DNA of 64,000 nucleotides, from the NCBI GenBank assembly GCA_963677625.2, contig CAXXSW010000011.1, forward strand, positions 248,001-312,000, read 5' to 3'. This DNA is from UBA1351 sp963677625 (GTDB lineage: Bacteria > Bacillota > Clostridia > Lachnospirales > Vallitaleaceae). The position numbers and the translations under genes were made by a program. Shown here one piece after another: positions 54,277 through 63,604 of the stretch. How positions within the stretch are numbered: position 1 is the first letter of the stretch; every line of letters starts with the position of its first letter. A model generated the notes under the pieces. The model saw only the letters and a program-made list of their open reading frames with translations. It was not told where the DNA came from and did not search any database.

Positions 54277-55239
54277 ATGAATTACATTTGGCTATTTTTA
54301 ATTATATACTTAGTAACATCCATATCTATGAAAGTCCTTATTCAAGTAGCAAAACGTTATGATATACAAGAACATCCAAATCCGAATTTGGAACGGAAAA
54401 TTCATAAGGAAGCAAAACCTTATACTGCTTCATTGGGGGTGTTTGGCGTATTTTGGTTAGCAGTCCTTATTATCAGTCTGGTAAAGGGGGAAAGTCTTCT
54501 CCCTCCTTTAGTTGCATTAGGGGCAGCGCTTTTATTTTTAGTAAGTTTTGTTGATGATTACTTTAAGATAAAAGGTAGGACTTTCCCTGTAGGTCCTAGA
54601 TTTTTAATTCATATTGTGTCTGCTGCCTTAGTTTATTTTCAGGGAATTAGATTTGCTGTAATCACTAATCCTTTAAATGGTCAAGTTATCCAGTTTACAG
54701 GGTGGGTTGCCTTTCTATTAACTGTTTTTTGGATCGTTGGACTAATTAATGTTATTAACTTTATTGATGGTATTGATGGTCTAGCCGGAGGTGTTTGTGC
54801 AATAGTAGCATCTACATTGATGATTGTTGCCATTAGTCAACATACATCTAATATGGTTGTGCTGACAACTATTCTTTTAGGTATCAGTATTGGATATGTA
54901 AGATATAATAGGTATCCTTCTAGCATTCTTATGGGTGATGCTGGAGCAACAAGCCTTGGTTATATTATAGCTGTTCTATCCTTGGTAGGCGTGTTTAAAC
55001 AGGCGACTGTCATTTCTGTAGCGGTGCCAGTGATGGCTCTTGGTGTTCCTATTTTTGACAATATTGGAGTTGTTATTGGTAGAATAATGCGAAAGCAAAA
55101 ACCTTATGAAGCCGATGATACGCAGCTCCATTATAGACTCCGTAAAATGGGTCTTCATGACCGTTTTGTAACGGCGTTTATTCTTTTGATTACATCTGTA
55201 CTTTCTCTAGCATCGTTGGTTATATATTTTGCTTTATAG
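54277..55239 (+). CDS. Undecaprenyl-phosphate sugar-1-phosphate transferase (MraY/WecA/TagO family)
   Basis: 320 residues with about ten membrane helices. Catalytic motifs: SFVDDYFKIKG (the DD pair), NVINFIDGIDGLAGG, MGDAGATSLGY and a final basic HYRLRKMGLHDR loop. It transfers a sugar-1-phosphate, probably GlcNAc-1-P, from the UDP form to undecaprenyl phosphate to start wall polymer or polysaccharide synthesis. AAGGAG precedes the ATG. No other wall-polymer genes are adjacent, so the polymer is unknown. Confidence 0.85.
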   Translation: MNYIWLFLIIYLVTSISMKVLIQVAKRYDIQEHPNPNLERKIHKEAKPYTASLGVFGVFWLAVLIISLVKGESLLPPLVALGAALLFLVSFVDDYFKIKGRTFPVGPRFLIHIVSAALVYFQGIRFAVITNPLNGQVIQFTGWVAFLLTVFWIVGLINVINFIDGIDGLAGGVCAIVASTLMIVAISQHTSNMVVLTTILLGISIGYVRYNRYPSSILMGDAGATSLGYIIAVLSLVGVFKQATVISVAVPVMALGVPIFDNIGVVIGRIMRKQKPYEADDTQLHYRLRKMGLHDRFVTAFILLITSVLSLASLVIYFAL

Positions 55240-55359
55240 AAGATGTAGACTTTCAATGTATATTTTTAATCAAACTCTTATGAAAAACGAATACGAATCT
55301 AGTAAAACTTCGATAGAATAAGACTATCAAAGAAGTTAATTCGAAAGGAGTTTGTGAAT

Positions 55360-55860
55360 ATGGATAAAAAGAATCTTACTGGCTTGATCCTTGTTTTAGT
55401 AGGAGGATGGTTGTTGCTTGGTAATTTTGGATTAGTTAGTATTAATGTTTGGAGCTTTATATGGCCCGTAATTATTCTTCTTGCTGGTTTTTCCTTTGAA
55501 TTTGGATATTTTAGAGGGGAAGGAGCTAGGCCAGGACTATTGGTTCCTGCAGGGATTTTGATTACTATCGGTATGAATTTTCTTTTAAATGTGATATTTG
55601 GATGGCATTTGATGGCAATCACATGGCCACTCTTTATACTAGCTCCGGCTGTTGGCTTGCTACAGCTATATATATTTGATAAACAGGATTCAGGTGTGCT
55701 TTTAGCAGCAGGTATTGTTGGAGGTATAGGCTGTGTATTTCTTGTTGCTAATATTATTGCCAGTATTAACATATCTGCTAGCTTGGGAGTCATTCTTGTG
55801 GTAGGAGGTATACTCTTCATATTTAATGGATATAGAGAAAAGAAGAAATCATTATCCTAG
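55360..55860 (+). CDS. DUF5668-like membrane protein
   Basis: 166 residues with repeated hydrophobic pairs (LTGLILVLVGGWLLLGNFG, WSFIWPVIILLAGFSF, ASLGVILVVGGILFIFNGY), the pattern of DUF5668 segments found in LiaI/LiaF-type proteins. The start follows AAAGGAG; a GTG two codons upstream is less well spaced. A terminator lies 50 bases behind. Confidence 0.68.
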   Translation: MDKKNLTGLILVLVGGWLLLGNFGLVSINVWSFIWPVIILLAGFSFEFGYFRGEGARPGLLVPAGILITIGMNFLLNVIFGWHLMAITWPLFILAPAVGLLQLYIFDKQDSGVLLAAGIVGGIGCVFLVANIIASINISASLGVILVVGGILFIFNGYREKKKSLS

Positions 55861-55909
55861 GAAGTTAATTAAAGACTGAATTTATTAAATGATTACGATA
55901 AAAGACTGT

Positions 55910-55949
55910 GAAATAGGCTGATTTTTATAAAGTTTGCCTATTTCTTTTT
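55910..55949 (+). terminator. Terminator before fapA
   Basis: GAAATAGGC, 17 bases, GCCTATTTC, then a T run. Its right arm overlaps the -35 element of the following promoter. Confidence 0.82.
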
Positions 55950-55961
55950 ATATGTTATAAT
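55934..55961 (+). promoter_or_regulatory. Promoter of the FapA gene
   Basis: TTGCCT, 16 bases, TATAAT. Confidence 0.6.
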
Positions 55962-56006
55962 ATATGTATGTTCAAAAATTATACGTAATACTTAGGGAGG
56001 TCTCGG

Positions 56007-57596
56007 ATGGAACTTATTTTTAAAAATGACTATTTTGACCTTTTACAAGAAAATAGTATTGTTTATATAGAAGTTAAAAAAGTTGGCTATGACATCAATA
56101 AATTTAATGATGAGGTCTTGGCCAGTTTGCGTCGAGTCAAAATAACTAAGATTGTAGCATTGTCCGCAGCAATTAAGAATGCTATGGATTCAAAGGTGGA
56201 AATTGGTAAGTACTCCCCAATTATAACGGTTTCTGTCTCTGATGATAAACTTGAAGCTTATGGAGAAGTGATAGTTAGTAAAGAAACATTGGATAAAGTG
56301 GATCAAGGACTTTTGATTAGTGTTATAAAAAATCAAATGGCTGAGATGGGCATTGTTTACGGTATAATTGATGATGAAGAAATCCTTATTGATGCAGATA
56401 AGAAGTTTTTGATTGCTAAAGGAGTAGAACCAGTAGATGGTAAAGATGCAATTATTAAGCCCTATGAGCTGTTGGACATTAAGCCAAAACTAGAAACCCA
56501 AGGTGGTGTGGATCACTATGAATTGAATGTTATTAATAAGGTATCAAAAGGAGATTGGTTAGGAGAGAGAATTGAACCAACTGACGGAAGAGATGGTATG
56601 GATGTCTTTGGAAATTCTATGGCTGCTCATTATGGTAAGCAGATTCCATTAAAATATGACGATAAATCTGTAAGAGAAATCATGAATGATCAAGGTACAG
56701 TTACTGAGCTGCGCGCTATACGTGACGGAGCTGTTATTTATGTTGGTGAGAGCGTTATGGTGCAGAACTATATTGAAGTTGATGGCACAGTTGGATTTGG
56801 TACAGGTAATATTGATTTTAATGGTTATGTGGATGTTAAAGGAAGTATTGAGGATAATTTTAGTGTTGTAGCTGATGAGAATATACAAATTTTAGGAACT
56901 ATGGGAGTTGGAGCATGTCAGCTCATAGAGAGTAAAAATGGAGATGTATATATTCGTGGTGGCATTGCAGGTAAACATAAAGCAATTATTAAAGCAAAAG
57001 GGAATGTATATATAAAGTTTGCCAATGATTGCACTATTATATGCGATAATCAAGTAAATATTGGCTATTATGCAATGAACTGTGTAATACAGGCTAAAGA
57101 AGTGATTTTTGAATCGACCAGTAGCCAGCTAATTGGCGGTGAAACTGAGGTCCATACAAAAGTAGTTGTATCTGAACTTGGTTCTCATTCGGGTAGTAAA
57201 ACTCATGTTAAAGTTATAGGCTTTGACAAAGAATTAATGAAAGAAGAATATAATTCTATATATATGGCTATTGAATTAATCAAGAGCAAGATTGAAGAGT
57301 ATTCAAGAAAGTATGAAAAATCAAAGGTAGGGGATAAACAATTCGATCTCGAAATAGATCGTATTTTTGACAAGATATTGGAGTACAAGGCAAAGCTTGA
57401 ACAATTATATAAGAATCAAAAGTATGCTATGTCTTATCTTCAGACAAAGGGTTCAGGAGAAGTTAGGGTTAATAAAGAACTTCATTCACATGTACTTATT
57501 GATCTCCTAGGGAAACGAATTGAAATCAAGGACAGTTATCACGGTGGCAAATCTATCTTTTATGAAAATGAAGAAATTAAGGAAGAAATAATATAG
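56007..57596 (+). CDS. FapA family protein (DUF342)
   Basis: 529 residues. It has the DUF342 layout: an N-terminal mixed domain, a right-handed beta-helix core with repeated short strands (IEVDGTVGFGTGNIDFNGYV, DNFSVVADENIQILG, DVYIRGGIAG) and a C-terminal coiled coil (KIEEYSRKYEKSK). Members are often near polysaccharide, flagellar or signalling genes; the biochemical role is unclear. GGGAGG precedes the ATG. Confidence 0.8.
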   Translation: MELIFKNDYFDLLQENSIVYIEVKKVGYDINKFNDEVLASLRRVKITKIVALSAAIKNAMDSKVEIGKYSPIITVSVSDDKLEAYGEVIVSKETLDKVDQGLLISVIKNQMAEMGIVYGIIDDEEILIDADKKFLIAKGVEPVDGKDAIIKPYELLDIKPKLETQGGVDHYELNVINKVSKGDWLGERIEPTDGRDGMDVFGNSMAAHYGKQIPLKYDDKSVREIMNDQGTVTELRAIRDGAVIYVGESVMVQNYIEVDGTVGFGTGNIDFNGYVDVKGSIEDNFSVVADENIQILGTMGVGACQLIESKNGDVYIRGGIAGKHKAIIKAKGNVYIKFANDCTIICDNQVNIGYYAMNCVIQAKEVIFESTSSQLIGGETEVHTKVVVSELGSHSGSKTHVKVIGFDKELMKEEYNSIYMAIELIKSKIEEYSRKYEKSKVGDKQFDLEIDRIFDKILEYKAKLEQLYKNQKYAMSYLQTKGSGEVRVNKELHSHVLIDLLGKRIEIKDSYHGGKSIFYENEEIKEEII

Positions 57597-57665
57597 TTTT
57601 TTTTGGCATAGCCCTACAACATATGGTAAAATACAGTTGCGGGGTTTCTTTGATTGGAGGAAAAA

Positions 57666-58817
57666 TTGAAGAACTTTTTTTGTGTAATGAAAAGAAGAAT
57701 CCAAATAAGTAGTTATTTGCTTTTAAGTATTGGACTTTTAAGTAGTATGTTAGGTCTTTCAGGATGTACAAAAGAACCTATTAAGATTGGTTTTTTAGGT
57801 GAGTTGTCAGGTGGTCAATCCCAACTGGCTTTTGATGCAAGAAACGGTGTAGAGCTATATGTTGATCAAATTAACGCGGCTGGTGGAATTAATGGACATA
57901 TGATTGAGCTTGTTGTTAAGAATAATGGTGGTGATGATGACAGTGCGTTGGCTGCTCATAAGGAATTTCTTGAAAAGGATGTTCATTTTGTCATTGGTGA
58001 TATCTTAAGCAATAAAGCAGACACATTACTTATGTCTAATAGTGACGAGTTGCTTTTTGTGACTCCTTCCATGAGTACAGAAATTCTTAGTGAAAAAGAC
58101 GATTTTATCATTCGTACAGCACCTCTCAGCGCTGGGCAAGGCAAACTTTTTGCAGAATATGCCTTATTTAGGGATATGAAGGACTTAGTAATAGCATATG
58201 ATACGTCAAATTTAGCTTATACAGAAAATGTAGTCAATACTGCAACCTCTATTATTGAAGAAAATGGTGGGACTATAAAGGCCTTAATTCCCTTTAATTC
58301 AACAGAAGATGACTTATTAAAGGTAAGTGAAGATATATTGTTTTTTGAACCTGGCGAGGTTTTTCTGCTTGCATCCGCTGTGAATACAGCCTTCTTCATA
58401 CAAAAAATTAAAATTAAAGATCCTACTATTGAAGCTTATTCTGTGTCTTGGTCTATGACAAAGGATATTATTGAAAATGGTGGTCAATATGTAGAGGGAA
58501 CTAAGTTTATTGCCTTGTATGAACCAGAGGTTGAACCTGATAATTTTCGAGCATTTATTCAAAGCTATGAGGAAGAATTCGGTTCTGAACCTTCTTTTGT
58601 TTCTAGACTTGCCTATGATGCAGCCCTTGTTTTAATAGAAGGTCTTAAAAATGTAGATAGTTATACACCGTCAGCTGTCAAAGATGAGATTTTGAGAATT
58701 CGAAGCTTTGAAGGCTTGTTCGAAAGTTTTGAAATTGATGAATATGGTGATAATAATAAATCATATATGCTAATTGAACTTAAAAACGGAGAATTTGTTC
58801 CTTATAGGGAATGGTAG
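57666..58817 (+). CDS. LivJ-like substrate-binding lipoprotein
   Basis: About 383 residues. The signal peptide ends in LGLSGC (lipoprotein). The mature part matches the branched-chain amino-acid-type periplasmic binding fold: IKIGFLGELSGGQSQLAFDA, QINAAGGINGHMIELVVKNN, VIGDILSNKAD. No permease or ATPase genes follow; instead an HD-GYP protein starts 25 bases later, so it probably serves as the ligand sensor for that protein. The TTG start follows TTGGAGG. Confidence 0.82.
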   Translation: MKNFFCVMKRRIQISSYLLLSIGLLSSMLGLSGCTKEPIKIGFLGELSGGQSQLAFDARNGVELYVDQINAAGGINGHMIELVVKNNGGDDDSALAAHKEFLEKDVHFVIGDILSNKADTLLMSNSDELLFVTPSMSTEILSEKDDFIIRTAPLSAGQGKLFAEYALFRDMKDLVIAYDTSNLAYTENVVNTATSIIEENGGTIKALIPFNSTEDDLLKVSEDILFFEPGEVFLLASAVNTAFFIQKIKIKDPTIEAYSVSWSMTKDIIENGGQYVEGTKFIALYEPEVEPDNFRAFIQSYEEEFGSEPSFVSRLAYDAALVLIEGLKNVDSYTPSAVKDEILRIRSFEGLFESFEIDEYGDNNKSYMLIELKNGEFVPYREW

Positions 58818-58841
58818 AAAGTGACACATGTGGAGTTCGCT

Positions 58842-60455
58842 ATGAAAAAGAAAAAGCTTGCAAGGGACTTATTATTTAATATTTTAGTATTTACTTTGAT
58901 AACAATGTCTTTTGTAGTTTTGTCGATTGTCTTAATGTCCCAAAAAAATATTAAAGAGTCTATTGTTGAAAAAGCCAAGGACATTCTTCAAGTTATGCAT
59001 ATTGAAACCTTGCATTATTTGGAACATCCTCGTGTGGAATTGACAGAAATTCATGAGCTTATAGAAAAAGGGATGGATAATCAGGAGATTAATCAATTAT
59101 TCGAGTATTTTTCATATATACATCATGTTAATGTCTTGGATGATAAAGGGACTATAATTGATAGTTTTCCTTACACTGATGATTTAATTGGTCTGGATAT
59201 GAGCCAGAATGATGCTTTTTTGGATCTCAGATATTCCAATAAGGATGAAATACTTGGAAAAGTTATTTTAGATTCATATGTTGGTAAGGCAACTATATAT
59301 TTGTCTCAAAGGATAAATAACGGTTATTTAGTAGGATATTTGGATTTATCCAGATTTCAGGATCTTATTGAGAAAATCAATATAAGTGATGGACAGATTG
59401 GCTTGGTTGATGAAAAAGGATATTATATAGGACATACAGACTTTGATTTGGTTGAAGAGAGAGCTAAGGATCCCTATATAAATGATATTCGAGCAGGCAA
59501 GTTAGAAAACAATTCGACAGTTTTATATCAGGGTATACGGTCTATCATCCACTATGAATATGTGGCTGAAGCTGATTGGTATCTACTTTATTATCATAGT
59601 GTTGATTATCTTGATCAGAACACGATAGAAGCTATACTATCTAATGTCATTCTCTTCCTTTTAATTATTCCGATATTTGGCTTGTTATTGGGAAGGAAAC
59701 TTCAGAAAGTTAATAAATATATCTTGTCATTAAATGAAGCTACAAATCGTATATCATCAGGAGAATATGATTTAGAAGAAAAAAACTTCAAGTATGAAGA
59801 GTTCGAAAATCTTTATGAACGTGTTAAGACCATGAGTGAGAAAGTTGAAATACGTGAAGAAGAGATCATGGACCTTAATAGAGAACTAGAAAGCAATTAT
59901 TATACAACTATTGTCCTTATGGCTAAAGCTATTGATGCTAAGGATTCTTATACTGGAAATCATAGTGTAAGGGTTAGAGATTATGCCTTGATGCTAGCTA
60001 AAGAACTTGATTTATCATCAAATGAAATCCGAGAAATTCGTTTTGGTGCCACCTTACATGATATTGGTAAGATAAGTATTAAAGAGGAGGTCCTTAATAA
60101 ACCAGGCCGACTAACCAATGATGAATTTGATTTGATTAAGATGCACCCACAGGTTGGATATGATATTGTCGAAGAACTTCCAGGTATGAATTTGGCTAAG
60201 CAGGTTATACTTCATCATCATGAGCGTTATGATGGCAATGGTTATCCTTATGGTCTCAAAGGAAATGAAATTCCTCTTTTAGCAAGGATTGTTACTATTG
60301 CAGATAGTTTTGATGCGATGACTTCAGAACGGCCATATCGTCATGGACATCTGTCTAAAAGAGAAGCCTTTGAAGAATTGAGAAAGCATGCAGGTACTCA
60401 ATTTGATCCTGATTTAGTTGAAATTTTCATTGCTAAGATCAAAGCTGGTACTTAA
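58842..60455 (+). CDS. Membrane HD-GYP signalling phosphodiesterase
   Basis: 537 residues. One N-terminal membrane helix, an extracellular sensor region of about 230 residues, a second helix (ILFLLIIPIFGLLLG), a HAMP-like/coiled linker and a C-terminal HD-GYP domain (HDIGK near residue 406, HHERYDGNGYPYGL with GYP, DSFDAMTSERPYR). It should hydrolyse cyclic di-GMP in the cytoplasm in response to an outside signal. It forms an operon with the binding lipoprotein upstream. The ATG after GGAGTT was chosen over a GTG 21 bases upstream. Confidence 0.85.
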   Translation: MKKKKLARDLLFNILVFTLITMSFVVLSIVLMSQKNIKESIVEKAKDILQVMHIETLHYLEHPRVELTEIHELIEKGMDNQEINQLFEYFSYIHHVNVLDDKGTIIDSFPYTDDLIGLDMSQNDAFLDLRYSNKDEILGKVILDSYVGKATIYLSQRINNGYLVGYLDLSRFQDLIEKINISDGQIGLVDEKGYYIGHTDFDLVEERAKDPYINDIRAGKLENNSTVLYQGIRSIIHYEYVAEADWYLLYYHSVDYLDQNTIEAILSNVILFLLIIPIFGLLLGRKLQKVNKYILSLNEATNRISSGEYDLEEKNFKYEEFENLYERVKTMSEKVEIREEEIMDLNRELESNYYTTIVLMAKAIDAKDSYTGNHSVRVRDYALMLAKELDLSSNEIREIRFGATLHDIGKISIKEEVLNKPGRLTNDEFDLIKMHPQVGYDIVEELPGMNLAKQVILHHHERYDGNGYPYGLKGNEIPLLARIVTIADSFDAMTSERPYRHGHLSKREAFEELRKHAGTQFDPDLVEIFIAKIKAGT

Positions 60456-60571
60456 TTTACATATTTAAAGCAAATAAAAAGATGAAAAGAAATTATAACA
60501 AAAAAAACTTTCAAATATTGTCTTATTATTCTTTGAAATAATAGATTGTTTATTAAAAATGAAATTTTGGG

Positions 60572-60600
60572 TTGATTATCTTGCAAAACCTGTGTATTAT
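60572..60600 (+). promoter_or_regulatory. Promoter of the aminotransferase gene
   Basis: TTGATT, 17 bases, TATTAT. Confidence 0.6.
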
Positions 60601-60632
60601 ATAGGAAGATAACAGGTTCCAAGGAGGTAGTC

Positions 60633-61919
60633 ATGGAATTTTTTAAGGGCATGGGCCAGGATGCAGTTAAAGACCTGTACGAAGTAGTGTCTCATGAGAT
60701 GGAAAAGTATCAGGCAATGAATTTAGAATTGAATATGGCAAGGGGAAAACCTTGTAAAGAACAGATAGACCTTTCAGATGGACTGATAGATGGGTCTATT
60801 GATTTTGCTATAAAGTCCGATTATAGGAATTATGGGATTCTTGACGGAATCGATGAACTAAAAACTGTTTTTGCAGATGTACTTAAGGTTGAAAAGGAAG
60901 AGATGATTATAGGAGGAAACTCCAGTCTGAATCTGATGTATGATACATTGATGCGTGGGATGATGTTTGGAATGAGTGATAGTAGACGACCTTGGATTAA
61001 GGAAGAAAGGGTGAAGTTTTTGTGTCCGGTTCCAGGTTATGATCGTCACTTTTCAATTTGTGAAGCTCTTGGATTTGAAATGATTAACATTAATATGGAT
61101 GAAAATGGACCTGATATGGACCAAGTTGAAGCATTAGTGTCTAAGGACCCACTAATTAAGGGCATATGGTGTGTACCAAAATATTCAAATCCTACTGGGA
61201 TTACCTATTCTGATGAAGTTGTAAAACGTCTTGCATCTATGAAAACTGCTGCAAATGATTTTATCATCATGTGGGATAATGCATATTTGGTTCATGATCT
61301 TTATGAAGAAGGCGACCAACTCATGGATGTTTTTGCTGAGTCTAAAAAGCATGGTCGAGAAGATAGAATTATCATGTTCACCTCAACAAGTAAGATCACA
61401 TTTCCTGGTGCAGGTGTCGGTATGTTAGCTACAAGCAAACGTAATGCCAACCGTTTTAAGCAACAGATGGGTTATCAGACCATTGGTCATAATAAAATCA
61501 ATCAGCTAATGCATGCAAGGTTTCTTCCATCTACTGAAGCTATTAAGCATCATATGGAAAAACATGCAGAGATTATTGGTCCCAAATTTAAACTTGTTGA
61601 CCAAATTCTAAATGAAGAATTGGATAAGTATGGTATAGCTACTTGGACTAAACCAAACGGGGGGTATTTTATTAGTCTTGATTTGCCTCAAGGGTGTGCA
61701 AAAGAAGTTGTAAATATGTGCTCTGAGACTGGGGTGACATTGACCGATGCAGGTGCAACATATCCTTATAGAATGGACCCCAAAGATAGCAATATTAGAA
61801 TTGCACCCACATTCCCATCTATTGAAGAATTGGAACTTGCTATAAAAGTTTTATGTACTTCTATTAAAGTAGTGGTTGCTGGAAAAGTTTTAGGACAAAC
61901 TTATCAAGCTGGGGCGTAG
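60633..61919 (+). CDS. PLP-dependent aminotransferase (putative aspartate-type)
   Basis: 428 residues of fold-type I. NMARGKPCKEQIDLS and GGNSSLNLMYDTLM are typical of the clostridial and actinobacterial aspartate-aminotransferase-like group (PF12897 type). NPTG is in WCVPKYSNPTGITYS, the PLP-binding Asp/Tyr in MWDNAYLVHDL, the PLP lysine is probably Lys254 (STSKITFPGAG), and the substrate arginine lies in SNIRIAPTFPS. AAGGAGG precedes the ATG. Amino donor is inferred. Confidence 0.85.
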   Translation: MEFFKGMGQDAVKDLYEVVSHEMEKYQAMNLELNMARGKPCKEQIDLSDGLIDGSIDFAIKSDYRNYGILDGIDELKTVFADVLKVEKEEMIIGGNSSLNLMYDTLMRGMMFGMSDSRRPWIKEERVKFLCPVPGYDRHFSICEALGFEMININMDENGPDMDQVEALVSKDPLIKGIWCVPKYSNPTGITYSDEVVKRLASMKTAANDFIIMWDNAYLVHDLYEEGDQLMDVFAESKKHGREDRIIMFTSTSKITFPGAGVGMLATSKRNANRFKQQMGYQTIGHNKINQLMHARFLPSTEAIKHHMEKHAEIIGPKFKLVDQILNEELDKYGIATWTKPNGGYFISLDLPQGCAKEVVNMCSETGVTLTDAGATYPYRMDPKDSNIRIAPTFPSIEELELAIKVLCTSIKVVVAGKVLGQTYQAGA

Positions 61920-61990
61920 TTTTGACGATTTAATGTTATGCAAGTATCTTAAAATAGTTATGCCCTAGACATAATACAGCTCCTATGCTA

Positions 61991-62011
61991 TGATAATGAA
62001 AATGATTATCA
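61991..62011 (+). promoter_or_regulatory. Fur box
   Basis: TGATAAT, 7 bases, ATTATCA: a perfect dyad matching the Fur consensus, 24 bases before the next start codon. It suggests iron repression of the reductase gene. Confidence 0.8.
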
Positions 62012-62034
62012 TTTAGCGAAAGGAGCTGTTTTTA

Positions 62035-62793
62035 TTGAAATTAAGTAAGGCCTATGCTGTTTATCCAATAGAATTACTTGCAATAAAAAAAGAAAAAGAC
62101 CAAGTGTATACCTTTGAGTATTCTATGCCTCAGGATGTTATATGGTCAGAAGGGGCTCATACTCATTTAGCTTTGGATAGGTTTGATGAAGAAATTGGGT
62201 GGTGGCAAAAATTTAATGTTCGACATTTTACTATTATGTCAATGCCTGATGAGAATAGGGTTAAGATTACTACTCGTATAAAAGACAAGTGTAGTGAGTT
62301 CAAAAAAGTAATGAAAAACTCTCGACCTGGAGATAAGTATTTTCTTTTTAAGATAGGAAGCCGTCTTACATTGAAACGTGATGGCCGGGATATCACGATT
62401 ATAACGCAAGGTGTTGGACAAGCAACCGCAAGGCCGTTGATTTATGAATTTAACCGTGTATCTAAAGACATAGGAGATGTATATGTTTTAAATATTGACG
62501 CTACTTTACCAAATCTCTTTGAGAAAGAATGGCAAGATATTCTGAAGAAAAATAAGTGCTTCACCTATGATTTTGCAAAAAAAAGGGACTTTTTTTATAA
62601 AAAACTTGAAGATAGAGTGTCTGCTTTTAATGGACAAGGCTACTATTACATTATAGGCTCTGATCAATTTATTACAGATGTTTACAGGTATTTGGAGGAT
62701 AGAGGGGTAGAAGATACCTTTATTATTTTAGATAAGAAACCTGAGTTTTATGAAAAGTTAAAGACGAAAGAACAAATTGCAGCCAATATTTAA
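62035..62793 (+). CDS. Iron-regulated ferredoxin-reductase-like flavoprotein
   Basis: 252 residues. N-terminal FAD-binding beta barrel (EGAHTHLALDRF, VRHFTIMSMPDENRVKITTR) and a C-terminal nucleotide-binding domain (ITIITQGVGQATARPLIYEF, YYYIIGSDQFI). This is the FNR/siderophore-interacting type of reductase. The TTG start follows AAAGGAGC. With the Fur box it is likely to act in ferric-siderophore or heme-iron reduction; this is an inference. Confidence 0.75.
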   Translation: MKLSKAYAVYPIELLAIKKEKDQVYTFEYSMPQDVIWSEGAHTHLALDRFDEEIGWWQKFNVRHFTIMSMPDENRVKITTRIKDKCSEFKKVMKNSRPGDKYFLFKIGSRLTLKRDGRDITIITQGVGQATARPLIYEFNRVSKDIGDVYVLNIDATLPNLFEKEWQDILKKNKCFTYDFAKKRDFFYKKLEDRVSAFNGQGYYYIIGSDQFITDVYRYLEDRGVEDTFIILDKKPEFYEKLKTKEQIAANI

Positions 62794-62809
62794 TGGCTGC
62801 TTTTTTTTT
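62779..62809 (+). terminator. Terminator of the reductase gene
   Basis: GCAGCC, 10 bases containing the stop codon, GGCTGC, then nine T. Confidence 0.88.
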
Positions 62810-62824
62810 CTAGTGCTTTCTATA

Positions 62825-62843
62825 TGATAATTATTATTAACTA
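62825..62843 (+). promoter_or_regulatory. Possible second Fur box
   Basis: TGATAATTATTATTAACTA keeps the left Fur half site and a weak right half. It precedes the BFD-like ferredoxin gene. Confidence 0.4.
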
Positions 62844-62897
62844 CTTGGCATTTTAGGCTTTCTTTGCTATACTTTGTATATAAAAGAGAGGTGTTTT

Positions 62898-63116
62898 ATG
62901 TCAGATATTGAGCAAGAAATAAAAGATAAGTATACAAAGATTTGCATTTGCAAGTCCATTAATAAAGCAACAATGAAGAAGGTTATCAAGGGTGGGGCAA
63001 CCACGGTTCAGGCTGTCAGATATCAAACTGGAGCAGGTTCTGGACCTTGTAAGGGTAGGAGATGTACACCTAGAATTGAAAATCTTTTAAGAGAATATAA
63101 GGAGGGTTTATTCTAA
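62898..63116 (+). CDS. BFD-like [2Fe-2S]-binding protein
   Basis: 72 residues. The Cys pattern is CIC (around residue 20) and GPCKGRRC, the BFD-like Fer2_BFD arrangement. Bacterioferritin-associated ferredoxins help release stored iron. AGAGGTG precedes the ATG; an in-frame start 24 bases upstream is weaker. It overlaps the next gene by one base (TAATG). Confidence 0.75.
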   Translation: MSDIEQEIKDKYTKICICKSINKATMKKVIKGGATTVQAVRYQTGAGSGPCKGRRCTPRIENLLREYKEGLF

Positions 63117-63472
63117 TGGCGATTATTTACCACTATCCAAAGTGTTCTACTTGCAGAAAGGCCTTGAAATGGGTGAAATCTAATGAGATTCAGTTGGAGT
63201 TTAGAGACATTACAAAGGAGACTCCTAGTGAGGAAGAACTTATAAAAATTATAAAGGATTCAGGACTTGAAGTGAAAAAGTTCTTTAATACTTCAGGCAG
63301 GATCTATAAGGAGCGAAACCTAAAAGAGGTTGTTCCTAATCTAAGTATCCAAGATGCGGCTAAAATGTTATCTGATGAAGGAATGTTGATTAAACGTCCT
63401 TTATATGTGTCAGGGAATACGATACTTGTTGGATTCAAAGAATCAGATTATGAAGAAAAGTTACTAAAATAA
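63116..63472 (+). CDS. Spx/ArsC family thioredoxin-fold protein
   Basis: 118 residues of the ArsC/Spx family. CSTCRKALKWV has the CxxC pair near residues 10-13, then FRDITKETPSEEEL and LIKRPLYVSG with the conserved Arg-Pro. It could be a small reductase or an Spx-like regulator; the missing long C-terminal tail favours the YffB/ArsC-like branch. Cotranscribed with the BFD-like gene. Confidence 0.8.
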   Translation: MAIIYHYPKCSTCRKALKWVKSNEIQLEFRDITKETPSEEELIKIIKDSGLEVKKFFNTSGRIYKERNLKEVVPNLSIQDAAKMLSDEGMLIKRPLYVSGNTILVGFKESDYEEKLLK

Positions 63473-63604
63473 CTTTTTTTATCTTATATGTGTTCTATTT
63501 ATGAATTCTTCTTTAATATTTAAAAGTTTTATAGCAAGCTTATTAACCTTGTGATAAAATTAGGAGAACTATACATGGATTGCATACCACAAAAGGAGAG
63601 TTAT

